Below are positions 7,824-15,767 of a stretch of DNA of 35,187 nucleotides, one piece after another (the first letter of the stretch is position 1; each line of letters opens with the position of its first letter). Below the pieces are notes generated by a model. It was not told where the DNA came from. It searched no databases and saw only the letters and a list, made by a program, of their open reading frames with translations. The stretch spans positions 1 to 35,187 of the forward strand of contig NZ_JACHFM010000010.1 in NCBI RefSeq assembly GCF_014201905.1, given 5' to 3'. The position numbers and the translations under genes are program-made. Origin of the DNA: Amaricoccus macauensis. Lineage in GTDB: Bacteria; Pseudomonadota; Alphaproteobacteria; Rhodobacterales; Rhodobacteraceae.

Positions 7824-7891
7824 GCGACACTACCTCCCGCCAACGGCACCATCCGCCAGACCCATTTGACGACCTGTCTTACGGGCGCTGA
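7820..7891 (+). CDS. possible 23-residue coupled small protein
   Basis: An ATG overlaps the stop codon of the preceding gene (ATGA at 7820-7823) and opens a 23-codon frame ending PFDDLSYGR. The peptide is rich in His, Pro and Asp. The overlap suggests translational coupling, as in genuine operon partners, but so short a frame can easily arise by chance. Confidence 0.25.
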   Translation: MSDTTSRQRHHPPDPFDDLSYGR

Positions 7892-7972
7892 AAAATCTTC
7901 AAGCACCTCTTGCGGTCGATGGCCCGTGGCCCCACCATATCTGGTTAGGCTGCTGCGCTTGAAAGGCCGACC

Positions 7973-9190
7973 ATGAACGCACCCCTTCGTCCCGCTCTCC
8001 GCTCGAAGGAGGACGTGCTGCGGGCTCTCGTCGACGAGATTTCCATCCCGCCGCACATGGACGAGAAGGCGCGCGGCCGGTACCGGTCGATCGGCGACTG
8101 GCTGAACCGCGACGCATCAACGCTCAAGTTCCTCGACCCGCGCATCTCGGCGCAGGGCTCCTTCATGCTCGGGACGGTCATCCGGCCCGTCGGCGATCGC
8201 GACGCTTACGACGTCGACCTGGTCTGCCGTCTCGCGAAGGCGACGATGGCGATGTTCACGCAGGCCGGGCTCAAGGCAGCGGTCGGCGTCGAGATCCAGA
8301 GCTACGTGCAGGCCCACAACATGGCGTCGGCTCCCCGCGACGGCCGCCGGTGCTGGACGCTCGACTACGCGGACGAGGCCAGCTTCCACCTCGACATCCT
8401 CCCTTGCCTGAATGCCGAGCAGCAGTTCCGCACGCGGCTCTCCGCGGCGGGCATCGTCGAATCGATCGGAGTCAGCGCGGACACCGCTGTTGGTATCACC
8501 GACAAGAATTCGCCGGGCTACAACGTGCCGGGCGGCGCTTGGAACATCAGCAACCCGACCGGCTATGGTCGGTGGTTCCGGCTCCGCCAGGTTCTCGTGC
8601 TCGAGCCGTGGCGGCGCGCGCAGATGGCCGCGGGCCGGGTCTTCGCCAGCGTCGAGGACGTGCCGAACCACGAGGTCCGCACGCCGCTGCAGGACACCAT
8701 CAAGCTACTGAAGCGCCATCGCGACGGGATGTTCGACGGGGACGAGGACAGGCCGATCTCGATCATCATCTCGACTCTCGCCGCGCGCGCCTACCACGGC
8801 GAGGCGACGATCGCCGAGACGCTGGCGGCCGTCCTGCCCGCGATGGCCGGGCTGATCGAGACGCGCGGGGGCCAGCCGTGGGTTTCCAACCCGTCCTATC
8901 CGCTCGAGAACTTCGCCGACAAGTGGCCCGCGGCCCCGCGCAAGCAGGAGCTGTTCATGCGCTGGCTCGCCCAGGCCAACCGCGACTTCGGCGAATACCT
9001 GCGCGGCAGCCGCTTCAACGACATTCCGGCGGGTCTTACGAAGCGCCTGACCGAGCGCACCGTCGGCAAGGTCATCCCGCGGCTGGCCCTGACCACGCCG
9101 GCGCTCGCCCTCGTTCCGGCAGCTGCGGTCCAGGCCGAGACGAGCAGGGTGATCGCCGACGGGAGGGCCACCAAGCCCTGGACGCCGTAG
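7973..9190 (+). CDS. CBASS CD-NTase (cyclic oligonucleotide synthase)
   Basis: This 405-residue protein has the CD-NTase active site: QGSF (Gly62-Ser63) and YDVDLVCRL (Asp80, Asp82), with a third acidic residue at FHLDIL (Asp141). The C-terminal helical domain follows, and the protein ends with KPWTP, an end often seen in this family. CD-NTases sense phage infection and make cyclic di- or trinucleotides that activate an effector. The ATG at 7973 has GAAAGG seven bases upstream. The two following genes encode an E2-like protein and an HNH-SAVED effector, which together define a CBASS operon of the type II-short kind. The clade and the nucleotide product cannot be assigned by eye. Confidence 0.92.
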   Translation: MNAPLRPALRSKEDVLRALVDEISIPPHMDEKARGRYRSIGDWLNRDASTLKFLDPRISAQGSFMLGTVIRPVGDRDAYDVDLVCRLAKATMAMFTQAGLKAAVGVEIQSYVQAHNMASAPRDGRRCWTLDYADEASFHLDILPCLNAEQQFRTRLSAAGIVESIGVSADTAVGITDKNSPGYNVPGGAWNISNPTGYGRWFRLRQVLVLEPWRRAQMAAGRVFASVEDVPNHEVRTPLQDTIKLLKRHRDGMFDGDEDRPISIIISTLAARAYHGEATIAETLAAVLPAMAGLIETRGGQPWVSNPSYPLENFADKWPAAPRKQELFMRWLAQANRDFGEYLRGSRFNDIPAGLTKRLTERTVGKVIPRLALTTPALALVPAAAVQAETSRVIADGRATKPWTP

Positions 9191-9906
9191 CGCCTGGCCC
9201 CTTTGAGCGCCTGTTACGCGAAGCCGAGGCTGCCCTCAGCTTCGAGCAGCCGCGCCTTGCTGTCCGGGCCGAGGGCAACACGGTCGTCGTCGATGGCACC
9301 TACCTCCTGGTTCCTGCCGAGCCCGACCTTTCCAATCGCGGGCCGCTCGCCACCTACGAGCTGCGCATCGAGCTCGCCGCGGCCTATCCCGCCGTCGAGC
9401 CACAGGTGCGGGAGACGGGCGGGGCATTTCCCCACGACGTGGATCACCATGTCTTCGACAGCGGCCGCTGCTGCCTCGTGGTATGGGAGCACTGGCTCGC
9501 GACCGCGGACGACACCTCCCTCCGGGCGTTCTTCGACGGTCCGCTGCGCAACTATTTCCTCGGGCAGTATGCCGTGGCACAGGGGCTCGGCTGGCCGTTC
9601 GGCGAGCGGTCGCATGGCCCCAAGGGCATTGCGGAGGCCTACGCCGACCGGCTGGGCTGCGACCCCGAGGTGAGGGCGGTTAAACTGTTCCTCAAGGGCC
9701 TGGTCAAAATCCACGGCCGCGAAACGATGCCGGTCTACTGGCGCTGCCCGTGCGACGGCGGACGCAACATCGGCCAGTGCTGCGCGGAGCGCCTCGAGCG
9801 CCTGCGGCAAGATGTTCCGCTCGCTGAGATCGAAACCATGCTGGAACGGCTCACCGTAGCTGCGCGCCCGCCGGTCGTAGCCGCAACGCGGCGGAAAGGA
9901 CGGTAG
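9178..9906 (+). CDS. CBASS E2-like (ubiquitin-conjugation-like) protein
   Basis: The 242-residue product has an E2-like core: YLLVPAEP, YELRIELAAAYPAVEPQV, and the signature FPHDVDHHVFDSG followed by RCCLVVWEHWL. Cys98 or Cys99 is the candidate catalytic cysteine. The C-terminus carries a SEC-C-like zinc motif (Cys190, Cys192, Cys201, Cys202, in CPCDGGRNIGQCC). In type II-short CBASS, a lone E2-like protein without E1 conjugates the CD-NTase C-terminus and primes it. The frame contains no ATG, GTG or TTG near its natural beginning. I place the start at CTG 9178 because GGGAGGG lies ten bases upstream and this gives a 13-base overlap with the CD-NTase gene. A frameshift or a sequence error are alternatives. 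Confidence 0.8.
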   Translation: MDAVAPGPFERLLREAEAALSFEQPRLAVRAEGNTVVVDGTYLLVPAEPDLSNRGPLATYELRIELAAAYPAVEPQVRETGGAFPHDVDHHVFDSGRCCLVVWEHWLATADDTSLRAFFDGPLRNYFLGQYAVAQGLGWPFGERSHGPKGIAEAYADRLGCDPEVRAVKLFLKGLVKIHGRETMPVYWRCPCDGGRNIGQCCAERLERLRQDVPLAEIETMLERLTVAARPPVVAATRRKGR

Positions 9907-9907
9907 G

Positions 9908-11062
9908 ATGGCCAAGCGGAAGGAACCCGGCGGGCGGCGGGCAATTACCCCGCACACGCGCAACATCGTCTGGGCGCGGGCGGCGGGGCGCTGCCAGTTC
10001 CGCAACTGCAATGTGTCTCTGATCGGCCACCTCGTGGCGGGCAACCGCACGCGGAACCGGAGCTACCACGCCCATGTCATCGCCGACAGCGCGTCCGGGC
10101 CGCGCGGCGACGCGGTCCTGTCGCCCGCCCGGTCCAACGACCCGGACAACATCATGCTGCTCTGCGACGGCTGCCATCGGGAGATCGACGGGGAGGACAC
10201 GCGGCGCAAGTACCCGCCTGAAGTCCTCTACGCGATGAAGCGCGACCACGAGGCCTGGATCGACGCCGTGCTGAGCGCGGGGCCGGCCAGCCGCTCGCAC
10301 ATCCTGCAGTTCAGCGCACCGATCGGCGAGAACGAAACGGCGGTGCCGTTCGACGACTGCGTGGACGCCATGGTGCCGCGCCGCACGCCCGCAAGCGACC
10401 GCGCCATCGAGATCAAGATCAAGGGGATGCGTCACAAGGACAGCGATCCGAACTACTGGACGTCTGAGCTGTGGCGTTTGCGGCAGGGCTTCCAGAACGA
10501 CCTTCTCGGCCGCTTCGAGAGCGGCGACGTCCGGCATCTCTCCGTCTTCGGGCTCGCGCCGATCCCGCTGCTGATGGAGCTCGGGCGGCTGCTGTCCGAC
10601 ATATCCGCGGTCGACGTCTACGAGCGGCATCGCTTCCCCGAGCAGCAATGGCGGTGGCCGGAAGACGGTCCCATCGTCGAGTTCCAGCGCACCGCCGGAC
10701 CGCCAGGGCCGAAGCTGGTCGCCCTCAAGCTGGCCGTGACCTCGGAGATTGCGGACGACCGCGTCATCAACGCGCTCGGAACGGACGATGTCTCGGTCTG
10801 GCAGATCGCCAGCCTCCACCACGGGCAGGGGATCGTCCGGCACCGCGAGGCCCTCGCCCGCTGGCGCGCGGTCGTCGCGCGAACGCTCGACGAGATCAAG
10901 AACCAGCACGGCATGGACGCAGATGTGGCCGTGTTTCCCGCGATCCCGGTATCCTGCGCCGTGGAGTTTGGGCGTGCTTGGCAGCCCAAAGCCCATCCGA
11001 GTCCACGCATTTTCGATCAGGTCAAGGATCAGGGCTTTACCGAGCGGGTGACGTTCCGGTAG
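9908..11062 (+). CDS. cap5: CBASS effector: HNH endonuclease fused to SAVED domain (Cap5-like)
   Basis: The N-terminal 120 residues form an HNH nuclease with a zinc-binding frame: RCQFRNC (Cys29, Cys34), HAHVIADS (His54, His56), DPDNIMLLC (Asn81, Cys86) and GCHREIDG (Cys89, His90). The remaining 260 residues form a SAVED domain, ending with VAVFPAIPVSCAVEFGRAWQPKA. Cap5 proteins degrade DNA when the SAVED domain binds the CBASS cyclic nucleotide, leading to abortive infection. The ATG follows the E2-like stop with one base between (TAGGATG), and AAAGGA precedes it, so the three CBASS genes form one operon. Length is normal for Cap5 and no key residue appears to be missing. Confidence 0.92.
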   Translation: MAKRKEPGGRRAITPHTRNIVWARAAGRCQFRNCNVSLIGHLVAGNRTRNRSYHAHVIADSASGPRGDAVLSPARSNDPDNIMLLCDGCHREIDGEDTRRKYPPEVLYAMKRDHEAWIDAVLSAGPASRSHILQFSAPIGENETAVPFDDCVDAMVPRRTPASDRAIEIKIKGMRHKDSDPNYWTSELWRLRQGFQNDLLGRFESGDVRHLSVFGLAPIPLLMELGRLLSDISAVDVYERHRFPEQQWRWPEDGPIVEFQRTAGPPGPKLVALKLAVTSEIADDRVINALGTDDVSVWQIASLHHGQGIVRHREALARWRAVVARTLDEIKNQHGMDADVAVFPAIPVSCAVEFGRAWQPKAHPSPRIFDQVKDQGFTERVTFR

Positions 11063-11242
11063 CCGGCAAGGCTCGGGAAGACACGCCCGCCGGCACTTGT
11101 GCGGCAAGACGGCGCGCGGCCAAATTATCCCTGATAATCAGTCGGAAATATGCCGAGGCAGAATTGCTCTATTGCCCCGACCAGCATCTCGATTTACCGG
11201 CAAGATCGTGGAGCGAGATGTAACGCGACGAGCAGGAAAGCA

Positions 11243-11707
11243 ATGGACAACGAGACTTCGACCGACCGCAGCGAGCTTCTCGCCCTCACGGCCGAGATCG
11301 TCTCGGCCTATGTGGGGAACAACGCCCTCGACACCGGCACGGTGCCCGACGTGATCGGAGCGGTCTTCGCCAAGCTCACTGAGCTCTCGACCGACGAGAA
11401 GCCGCTCCCGGAAACCCTGACACCGGCGGTGCCGATCAAGCGCTCGGTGACAGATGACTACATCGTCTGCCTCGAGGACGGGAAGAAGCTGAAGATGCTG
11501 AAGCGGCACCTGATGACCGCCTACGGCATGACCCCTGAGGAATACCGGGCGAAGTGGGGCCTGAAGCCGGACTACCCGATGGTCGCCCCGACCTACGCGG
11601 CGAAGCGCCAGGAGCTCGCGAAGAAGATCGGCCTCGGCCGCAAGCCGCGCGCGCCCCAAACCGCCGCCGCTCCGAAGGGGCGAAGCAGGAAGAAGGCAGT
11701 CGCCTGA
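11243..11707 (+). CDS. Ros/MucR-family transcriptional regulator
   Basis: This 154-residue protein shows the Ros/MucR fold: ELLALTAEIVSAYVGNN near the start, then DYIVCLEDGKKLKMLKRHL and the hallmark MTPEEYRAKWGLKPDYPMVAPTYA. These alphaproteobacterial regulators bind A+T-rich DNA through a single unusual zinc finger and often act as H-NS-like repressors. The Cys and the first His of the finger are visible, while the second His position reads Ala (HLMTAYG), a variation also seen in other family members. The ATG at 11243 has AGGAAA seven bases upstream; the open frame extends further upstream without a good start. It may silence acquired genes, including the A+T-rich parts of this element, but no target is proven. 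Confidence 0.88.
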   Translation: MDNETSTDRSELLALTAEIVSAYVGNNALDTGTVPDVIGAVFAKLTELSTDEKPLPETLTPAVPIKRSVTDDYIVCLEDGKKLKMLKRHLMTAYGMTPEEYRAKWGLKPDYPMVAPTYAAKRQELAKKIGLGRKPRAPQTAAAPKGRSRKKAVA

Positions 11708-11844
11708 AGTTGGTGCTCAGCCTTAAGGCCCGGGCCGCGGTCGACCATGGGGTCGACGGGGCACACCTCCCCGCGGGAGCGCGCAGGAACGGCCTGGGCG
11801 GCAGGCAGTTGCCCGAAGACGGACGTACGCCTGGAGCCGAGTGG

Positions 11845-12288
11845 ATGCGCGACGTGCAACTCAAGGCGCTCGACGTCTTCCTCCGCCTCTGCGCGGCGGG
11901 AGTGCTCGGCGCCGTCATCGGCTTCGAGCGACGGGTTCATCATAAGGCTATCGGCATCGCCGGCATGATGCTGATCAGCATCGGCAGCACGACCTACATG
12001 CTGCTCGCGCGCCATCTCGCCGACGTCGACCCGGCGTCGGTCAGCCGCACGCTGCAGGGCTTCCTCTCCGGGATCGGCTTTCTCGGTGGCGCGGTGATCT
12101 TCAAGAGCGGCTTCGACGTGAAGGGCATCAAGGCCGCGGCCGCGATCTGGATCACCGGCGCGCTCGGACTGGCGATCGCCACCTCCTACTGGCCGCTCGG
12201 CCTGGTCGCTGGCGCGATCACCGCCCTCATCCTCTTCGTGGCCGACAGCTTTCCGGACGAGGTCCGCGAGGAGAAGCAGGAGCCGTGA
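11845..12288 (+). CDS. MgtC/SapB-family membrane protein
   Basis: This 147-residue protein has four probable membrane segments: LDVFLRLCAAGVLGAVIG, GIAGMMLISIGSTTYMLL, GFLSGIGFLGGAVIF and the C-terminal LGLVAGAITALILFVA. The motif IGFERRxxHKAxGIAGMML and the IGFLGGAVIF block are typical of the MgtC N-terminal membrane domain. MgtC proteins are linked to growth at low magnesium, acid tolerance and control of ATP synthase, but the function of plasmid homologues is not established. The protein lacks the long soluble C-terminal domain of Salmonella MgtC. The start at 11845 is chosen because membrane-protein-like sequence begins there. The upstream open frame overlaps the MucR-like gene and is a shadow. 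Confidence 0.8.
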   Translation: MRDVQLKALDVFLRLCAAGVLGAVIGFERRVHHKAIGIAGMMLISIGSTTYMLLARHLADVDPASVSRTLQGFLSGIGFLGGAVIFKSGFDVKGIKAAAAIWITGALGLAIATSYWPLGLVAGAITALILFVADSFPDEVREEKQEP

Positions 12289-12376
12289 CGCGCTTCACCA
12301 AGAGCGCCCGCCACCGTTGCACCGCGGCCCTGAGTCGCCGGATCCTCGTCCGGGGACTTATCGGGGGGGCCGGGGC

Positions 12377-12670
12377 GTGTCGCAGACATTCCTGGAGAGG
12401 TGCCGCATCGCCGTGGAGCAGCTGCGGCAGTACCCGAGCGCCGTGGTCACGGCCGAGGCGATGATCTGGCACCACGGCTACAAGGGCCTCGACGCCGCTC
12501 TGAAGGCGATCGAGGCCGAACCCGAGGATTTCCGCGAAAGGGTTCGGGCCGACTTGGTCGCCCGGCTCGCGGCCGACCGCTACCAGCGGTTCAAGCAGGC
12601 GGACGTGTCCGAGCGCGCCCTGCTCCTCGAGCGCTGGAGCCAGCGCCGGGGTCAGATGATCCGCGCCTGA
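12377..12670 (+). CDS. small unrecognised helical protein
   Basis: A 97-residue, probably all-helical and soluble protein starts at a GTG at 12377, with G-rich sequence before it that can serve as a ribosome site. It reads LERCRIAVEQLRQYPSAVV, then AEAMIWHHGYKGLDAALKAI and ends ERWSQRRGQMIRA. The amino-acid pattern is that of a real protein, but I do not recognise the family. It is the last rightward gene before a strong bidirectional terminator. Confidence 0.55.
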   Translation: MSQTFLERCRIAVEQLRQYPSAVVTAEAMIWHHGYKGLDAALKAIEAEPEDFRERVRADLVARLAADRYQRFKQADVSERALLLERWSQRRGQMIRA

Positions 12671-12756
12671 CGCGACGCTGCGGCGAAGCTCCCGAGCCCC
12701 ACATCCTCGCAGTCAGTCGCAGGACACGCCTGCAACCTGCTGTTTCAGAAAAAGAA

Positions 12757-12785
12757 CGCCCCGCCGCAAGGCGGGGCGAGTTTTT
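12757..12785. terminator. strong bidirectional intrinsic terminator
   Basis: A perfect 9-bp GC stem, CGCCCCGCC (12757-12765) with GGCGGGGCG (12770-12778), has a GCAA tetraloop and is followed by AGTTTTTC. On the opposite strand it is followed by TTCTTTTTC. It separates the rightward MucR/MgtC/small-gene series from the leftward parB unit and probably ends both. Confidence 0.9.
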
Positions 12786-12923
12786 CCTCCACCACGAGGA
12801 AAGGGCCGGCCCCGCCCGGTCGGGGGGATGACCAAGGGCCGGCGCGCGATCGGAAGCTTAAGCCTGACCGACGGGAGGGCAACGGGCGGCGCACAACGGA
12901 GCGAAGCGCCGCCGGCGGCGGCC

Positions 12924-13169
12924 TCAGGGCGCCTCGTCCTTCCGCAGCCGGCCTTGTGGGTCGATCCGCCACCCGTTCCCGGTGCGCTCGATGCTGGCGT
13001 CAGCGCCGTGCCGATCAATGAAATGACGATCGGCCTCGGCCTTGCGGCGGACGTGGAAGTCGGCGGCCTTATGGCCGGAGGGGCGGCGGCACATGACGCC
13101 GGCCCTCCGGCCGCAGCTCGGACAAGTGACGGCGAGGACCGGGTGCGACCAGGCGGTGAAGTCTATCAT
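12924..13169 (-). CDS. small zinc-ribbon-like protein downstream of parB
   Basis: This 81-residue protein contains CPSCGRRAGVMCRRPSGHKAADFH, in which Cys16, Cys19, Cys27 and His33 or His39 could bind zinc. It then reads RRKAEADRHFIDRHG and a short strand-rich end (ERTGNGWRIDPQGR). Small proteins of this kind are seen on alphaproteobacterial plasmids; the function is unknown. It lies 70 bases after parB on the same strand. The ATG at 13169 is preferred because the longer open frame upstream runs through the parB gene. A GC-rich hairpin (12885-12913) lies just past its stop. Confidence 0.65.
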   Translation of the reverse strand: MIDFTAWSHPVLAVTCPSCGRRAGVMCRRPSGHKAADFHVRRKAEADRHFIDRHGADASIERTGNGWRIDPQGRLRKDEAP

Positions 13170-13239
13170 CGGCGGCGCGCTCCTCGGGGCCAGGGGGCAG
13201 GGGAGCGGCCGGCGGGGTCTGTCCCGCCGGCCGCCATCG

Positions 13240-15048
13240 TCAGAACATCTCTGGTGGCAGCCATGCCGCCACGCGGGCACGCTGCTCGGCCGGCATCTCG
13301 GTGTCGGGATGGAACAGGGTTTCGAGGCGGGCGCACTTCTCGCCCTTCTTCGCCTTGGTGAAGGTCCGGGCCTCGGTGCAGTCGGCCTCGATGCCGCGCA
13401 GCTCGCACCACAGCGCGTCGAGATAGCCGCCCGGCGCTCGCTTGAAGAAGTTCTCGGTGGTCGGGGTCCAGACCGCCCGCGGCTCGACCTTTGCGAGCTT
13501 GTCAAAGACCGGCGCCAGCATGTCGTTGCCGTAGTCGGACGGGTCGAGCAGGCGGGCCAGCTCCAGCGTCAGGACGTCGCGGACATGCTCGGCCCCACGC
13601 TTGCGGAACGCCCGGAACGCCTTGGCGAGATCGGTGGCGTTGCTCCGCCCGGCCTCGGTGTCGAGCAGGCGCGGATCGGGCGCATAGCCGGTCTCCGTCG
13701 TCGGCGTCACGTTCACCGCATAGCGGTGCAGGGAGAAGGCCTTCCCGATGTTCGACTGCAGGTGGAAGGCGAGCAGGTCGAGCAGCAGGTCAGGCTGCTG
13801 CAGGGCGGCGTGCTGACGGGCACCGCGGCGGACTGCCCGCAGGTCCTGCTTCAACGCCTCGGAGAGCCGCGGAGCACCGTCCTGGGCCGCCTCCGGCGCC
13901 TCGTCGGCCTCGGCCACCAGAGCACGCTCGATGATCCCGGCCTCGGCCGCCGCGGGCTGGTCGACCGGCAGCACCATGGCGTGGGTGGCACGAAGCTCGC
14001 CGCCGTAGTCGAGGTAGAGGACGACGCCGGCATGCTGCTTCTGCTCGGGAGTATGGTCCCCGTCGAGGATGGCCGTCAGCCGGTCCAGTTCCTCGGCCTC
14101 CGCCGGGTCGAGGTCGTCTCCCTCGGCGCGAAGGGCGAGCTCGTCGCGCCGCGCGGCCTCCTCCTCGGTCAGCGCCCCCTCGGCGGGGTAGAGGGTGATG
14201 GCGTCGAGCTGGTCGGAGATCCCCCAAGCCGAACTATCGGTGCTGGTCTGCACCCACTTCCAGCCGTCACGCGTGCGGGTTTCCTCGGCAAGCTCGGCGA
14301 AGCGCGCCGCGAAGCAGGCGTCGAGGATGTCGACGTCGTCGAGATAGACCTCGCCGCCGAAGAGGTCGGTGGAGATCCTGCCACCTGCCTCCCGGTAGGC
14401 TGGAACCCCGACGAAGCGGGCGCGGCGGTCGGTGTCGCGCACCGCTCCGGCCTTCAACAGCCGCTTGATGCTGTCCTCGGAGTAACGCCCGGGATGCCCG
14501 CCGATCTGCGCGAGGACCTCCTCGATGCGCACCGGGTCGTCGCAGAGCACGAAGACCGCCGCCTCGGTCAGGCCGATCCTGTCGGCGCGGAGTGCGGCCA
14601 GAACCGGCTCGGGAAGCCCGGCCAGCCGCAGCCGGCGTTTCACGTGGGCCTTGGTGACGCCAAAGGCGATGGCGATCGCCGCCTCGCCGACGCCTTTCTC
14701 GCGGAGCATGGCGTATTCGTGGATTTCGTCGGCCGGGTGCAACGCCGACCGCAGGCTGTTCTCGGCAGCAGCCCACACCGCCGCCGTCGCCTCGTCGTCG
14801 GCGAGCTTCACCGGCACCGTCGCGAACCGCGCGTCGTCCTGCAGCTGGGCGAGGGCGCGGAGCCGCCGGCCACCGGCGATCACCCCGACCTTGCCGCCGT
14901 CGCAGCGGAGGCCTGCGAGGTTCTGGATCAGGCCCAGCTCGCGGATGTTCGCGGCGAGCGCATCGATCTCGGCCTGCGGCGGGTCGAGCCTCGGGTTCAG
15001 GGGGTGGATGTAGAGGTCCGCAAACGACACCTGTTCGACAACCATCAT
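13240..15048 (-). CDS. parB: ParB-like partition protein, large plasmid type
   Basis: This 602-residue protein starts MMVVEQVSFADLYIHPLNPRLDPP and has the ParB N-terminal domain (residues 1-100) with GVIAGGRRLRALAQL. This corresponds to the GERR-type CTP-binding motif of ParB proteins. A helix-turn-helix follows at about 118-145 (EAAIAIAFGVTKAHVKRRLRLAGLP). The long C-terminal part, about 400 acidic residues, is far larger than in chromosomal ParB (about 300 in total) and is typical of large ParB/KorB-like plasmid proteins. GGAGAG lies seven bases before the first ATG. No parA gene is present nearby, so the partner ATPase is elsewhere or the protein acts mainly as a regulator. A perfect 10-bp inverted repeat lies upstream. 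Confidence 0.85.
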   Translation of the reverse strand: MMVVEQVSFADLYIHPLNPRLDPPQAEIDALAANIRELGLIQNLAGLRCDGGKVGVIAGGRRLRALAQLQDDARFATVPVKLADDEATAAVWAAAENSLRSALHPADEIHEYAMLREKGVGEAAIAIAFGVTKAHVKRRLRLAGLPEPVLAALRADRIGLTEAAVFVLCDDPVRIEEVLAQIGGHPGRYSEDSIKRLLKAGAVRDTDRRARFVGVPAYREAGGRISTDLFGGEVYLDDVDILDACFAARFAELAEETRTRDGWKWVQTSTDSSAWGISDQLDAITLYPAEGALTEEEAARRDELALRAEGDDLDPAEAEELDRLTAILDGDHTPEQKQHAGVVLYLDYGGELRATHAMVLPVDQPAAAEAGIIERALVAEADEAPEAAQDGAPRLSEALKQDLRAVRRGARQHAALQQPDLLLDLLAFHLQSNIGKAFSLHRYAVNVTPTTETGYAPDPRLLDTEAGRSNATDLAKAFRAFRKRGAEHVRDVLTLELARLLDPSDYGNDMLAPVFDKLAKVEPRAVWTPTTENFFKRAPGGYLDALWCELRGIEADCTEARTFTKAKKGEKCARLETLFHPDTEMPAEQRARVAAWLPPEMF

Positions 15049-15130
15049 GGCTGATCTCTCCTTCGTGGTGGTGCGGCCGAGGTCTTCTGCCCTTTGGTCC
15101 GCTTTGGGCGGAGCCGTCCCGGTCTGCCGA

Positions 15131-15155
15131 CCGGAAATGCACCCCGCATTTCCGG
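15131..15155. repeat. perfect 10-bp inverted repeat upstream of parB
   Basis: CCGGAAATGC (15131-15140) and GCATTTCCGG (15146-15155) are separated by five bases, and the repeat begins 83 bases upstream of the parB start. It could be the ParB binding site (parS), an operator of parB, or a hairpin in the leader. The rest of the gene-free stretch 15049-15412 is GC-rich and shows only a short CGGGC-GTTA-GCCCG hairpin at 15370-15383. Confidence 0.5.
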
Positions 15156-15412
15156 GGAAGGCAGAGCGGGGAGGGCGACTGCCCGACCCGCGGCCGGGGG
15201 AGCGCGGGTCAACCTGGGCGGAGACGCCCCGTGGCGCGGCCCGCAGCCGGAGGCGAGGACACGGGGGCGGCGGAGCTGGCGGCCCTGGCCGCCGCTTGTC
15301 GGTTGACGCGCGGGCGCCCGGATGCTGGGCGGACGTCAGGAATGGCAAAGTCGTCAGGGCGGGGGTGAGCGGGCGTTAGCCCGTCGATCCCCGATCCTGT
15401 CCGAATCTACTG

Positions 15413-15421
15413 TTATCCACA
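15413..15421 (+). promoter_or_regulatory. DnaA box
   Basis: TTATCCACA is an exact match to the high-affinity DnaA box consensus and lies beside the A+T-rich part of the origin. Confidence 0.75.
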
Positions 15422-15543
15422 GAATCGCTTGGAGCGGCTGCTAGTTAATTTAGTTAACGTATTGTTAGAGTAGTTACGCCTGCATTCCCTATCATCTAAG
15501 GCCTTGGGAATGCGCATACATCTTTCTCTGTGATGCCTCTCTT

Positions 15544-15767
15544 GGTTCCCAGAGGGGCGAATCTTGGTTCCCAGAGGGGCGATTCTCCGGTTCCTGGAAG
15601 GGCGATTCTCGGTTCCTAGACGGGCGAAGGGCGCCAATGGTGAGCCGATAGCGCAAATGGTTCCTCGAGGGGCGAAGCCCGGTTCCTAGAAGGGCGAATC
15701 GGTGAATTGGTTGCTCGGTAGCGCGAGGTTCCTAGAAGGGCGAATGCGGGTTCCCAGAGGGGCGAAT
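15544..15767 (+). repeat. iteron array in front of repA
   Basis: Eight direct copies of a 19-base unit (type GGTTCCTAGAAGGGCGAAT or GGTTCCCAGAGGGGCGAAT) start at 15544, 15566, 15589, 15611, 15659, 15681, 15727 and 15749. Neighbouring copies are spaced 22-23 bases apart, about two DNA turns, so a bound initiator would line up on one face. Two degenerate copies fill the wider gaps at about 15639 and 15709 (GGTGAGCCGATAGCGCAAAT and GGTTGCTCGGTAGCGCGAG). The last copy ends 17 bases before repA, so initiator binding should also repress repA. Confidence 0.92.

Noticed and set aside
8350-9178. Long N-terminal extension of the E2-like frame inside the CD-NTase gene
   Set aside because: The extension is Arg-rich shadow sequence in the wrong frame of a conserved CD-NTase.
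13042-15054. 670-codon plus-strand frame opposite parB
   Set aside because: It is a composition shadow. The minus strand encodes a recognisable ParB with start, ribosome site and helix-turn-helix.
15544-15767. CRISPR-like direct repeats
   Set aside because: Units are short, spacers are only 3-9 bases or degenerate repeats, no cas genes are present, and repA follows directly, so they are iterons.
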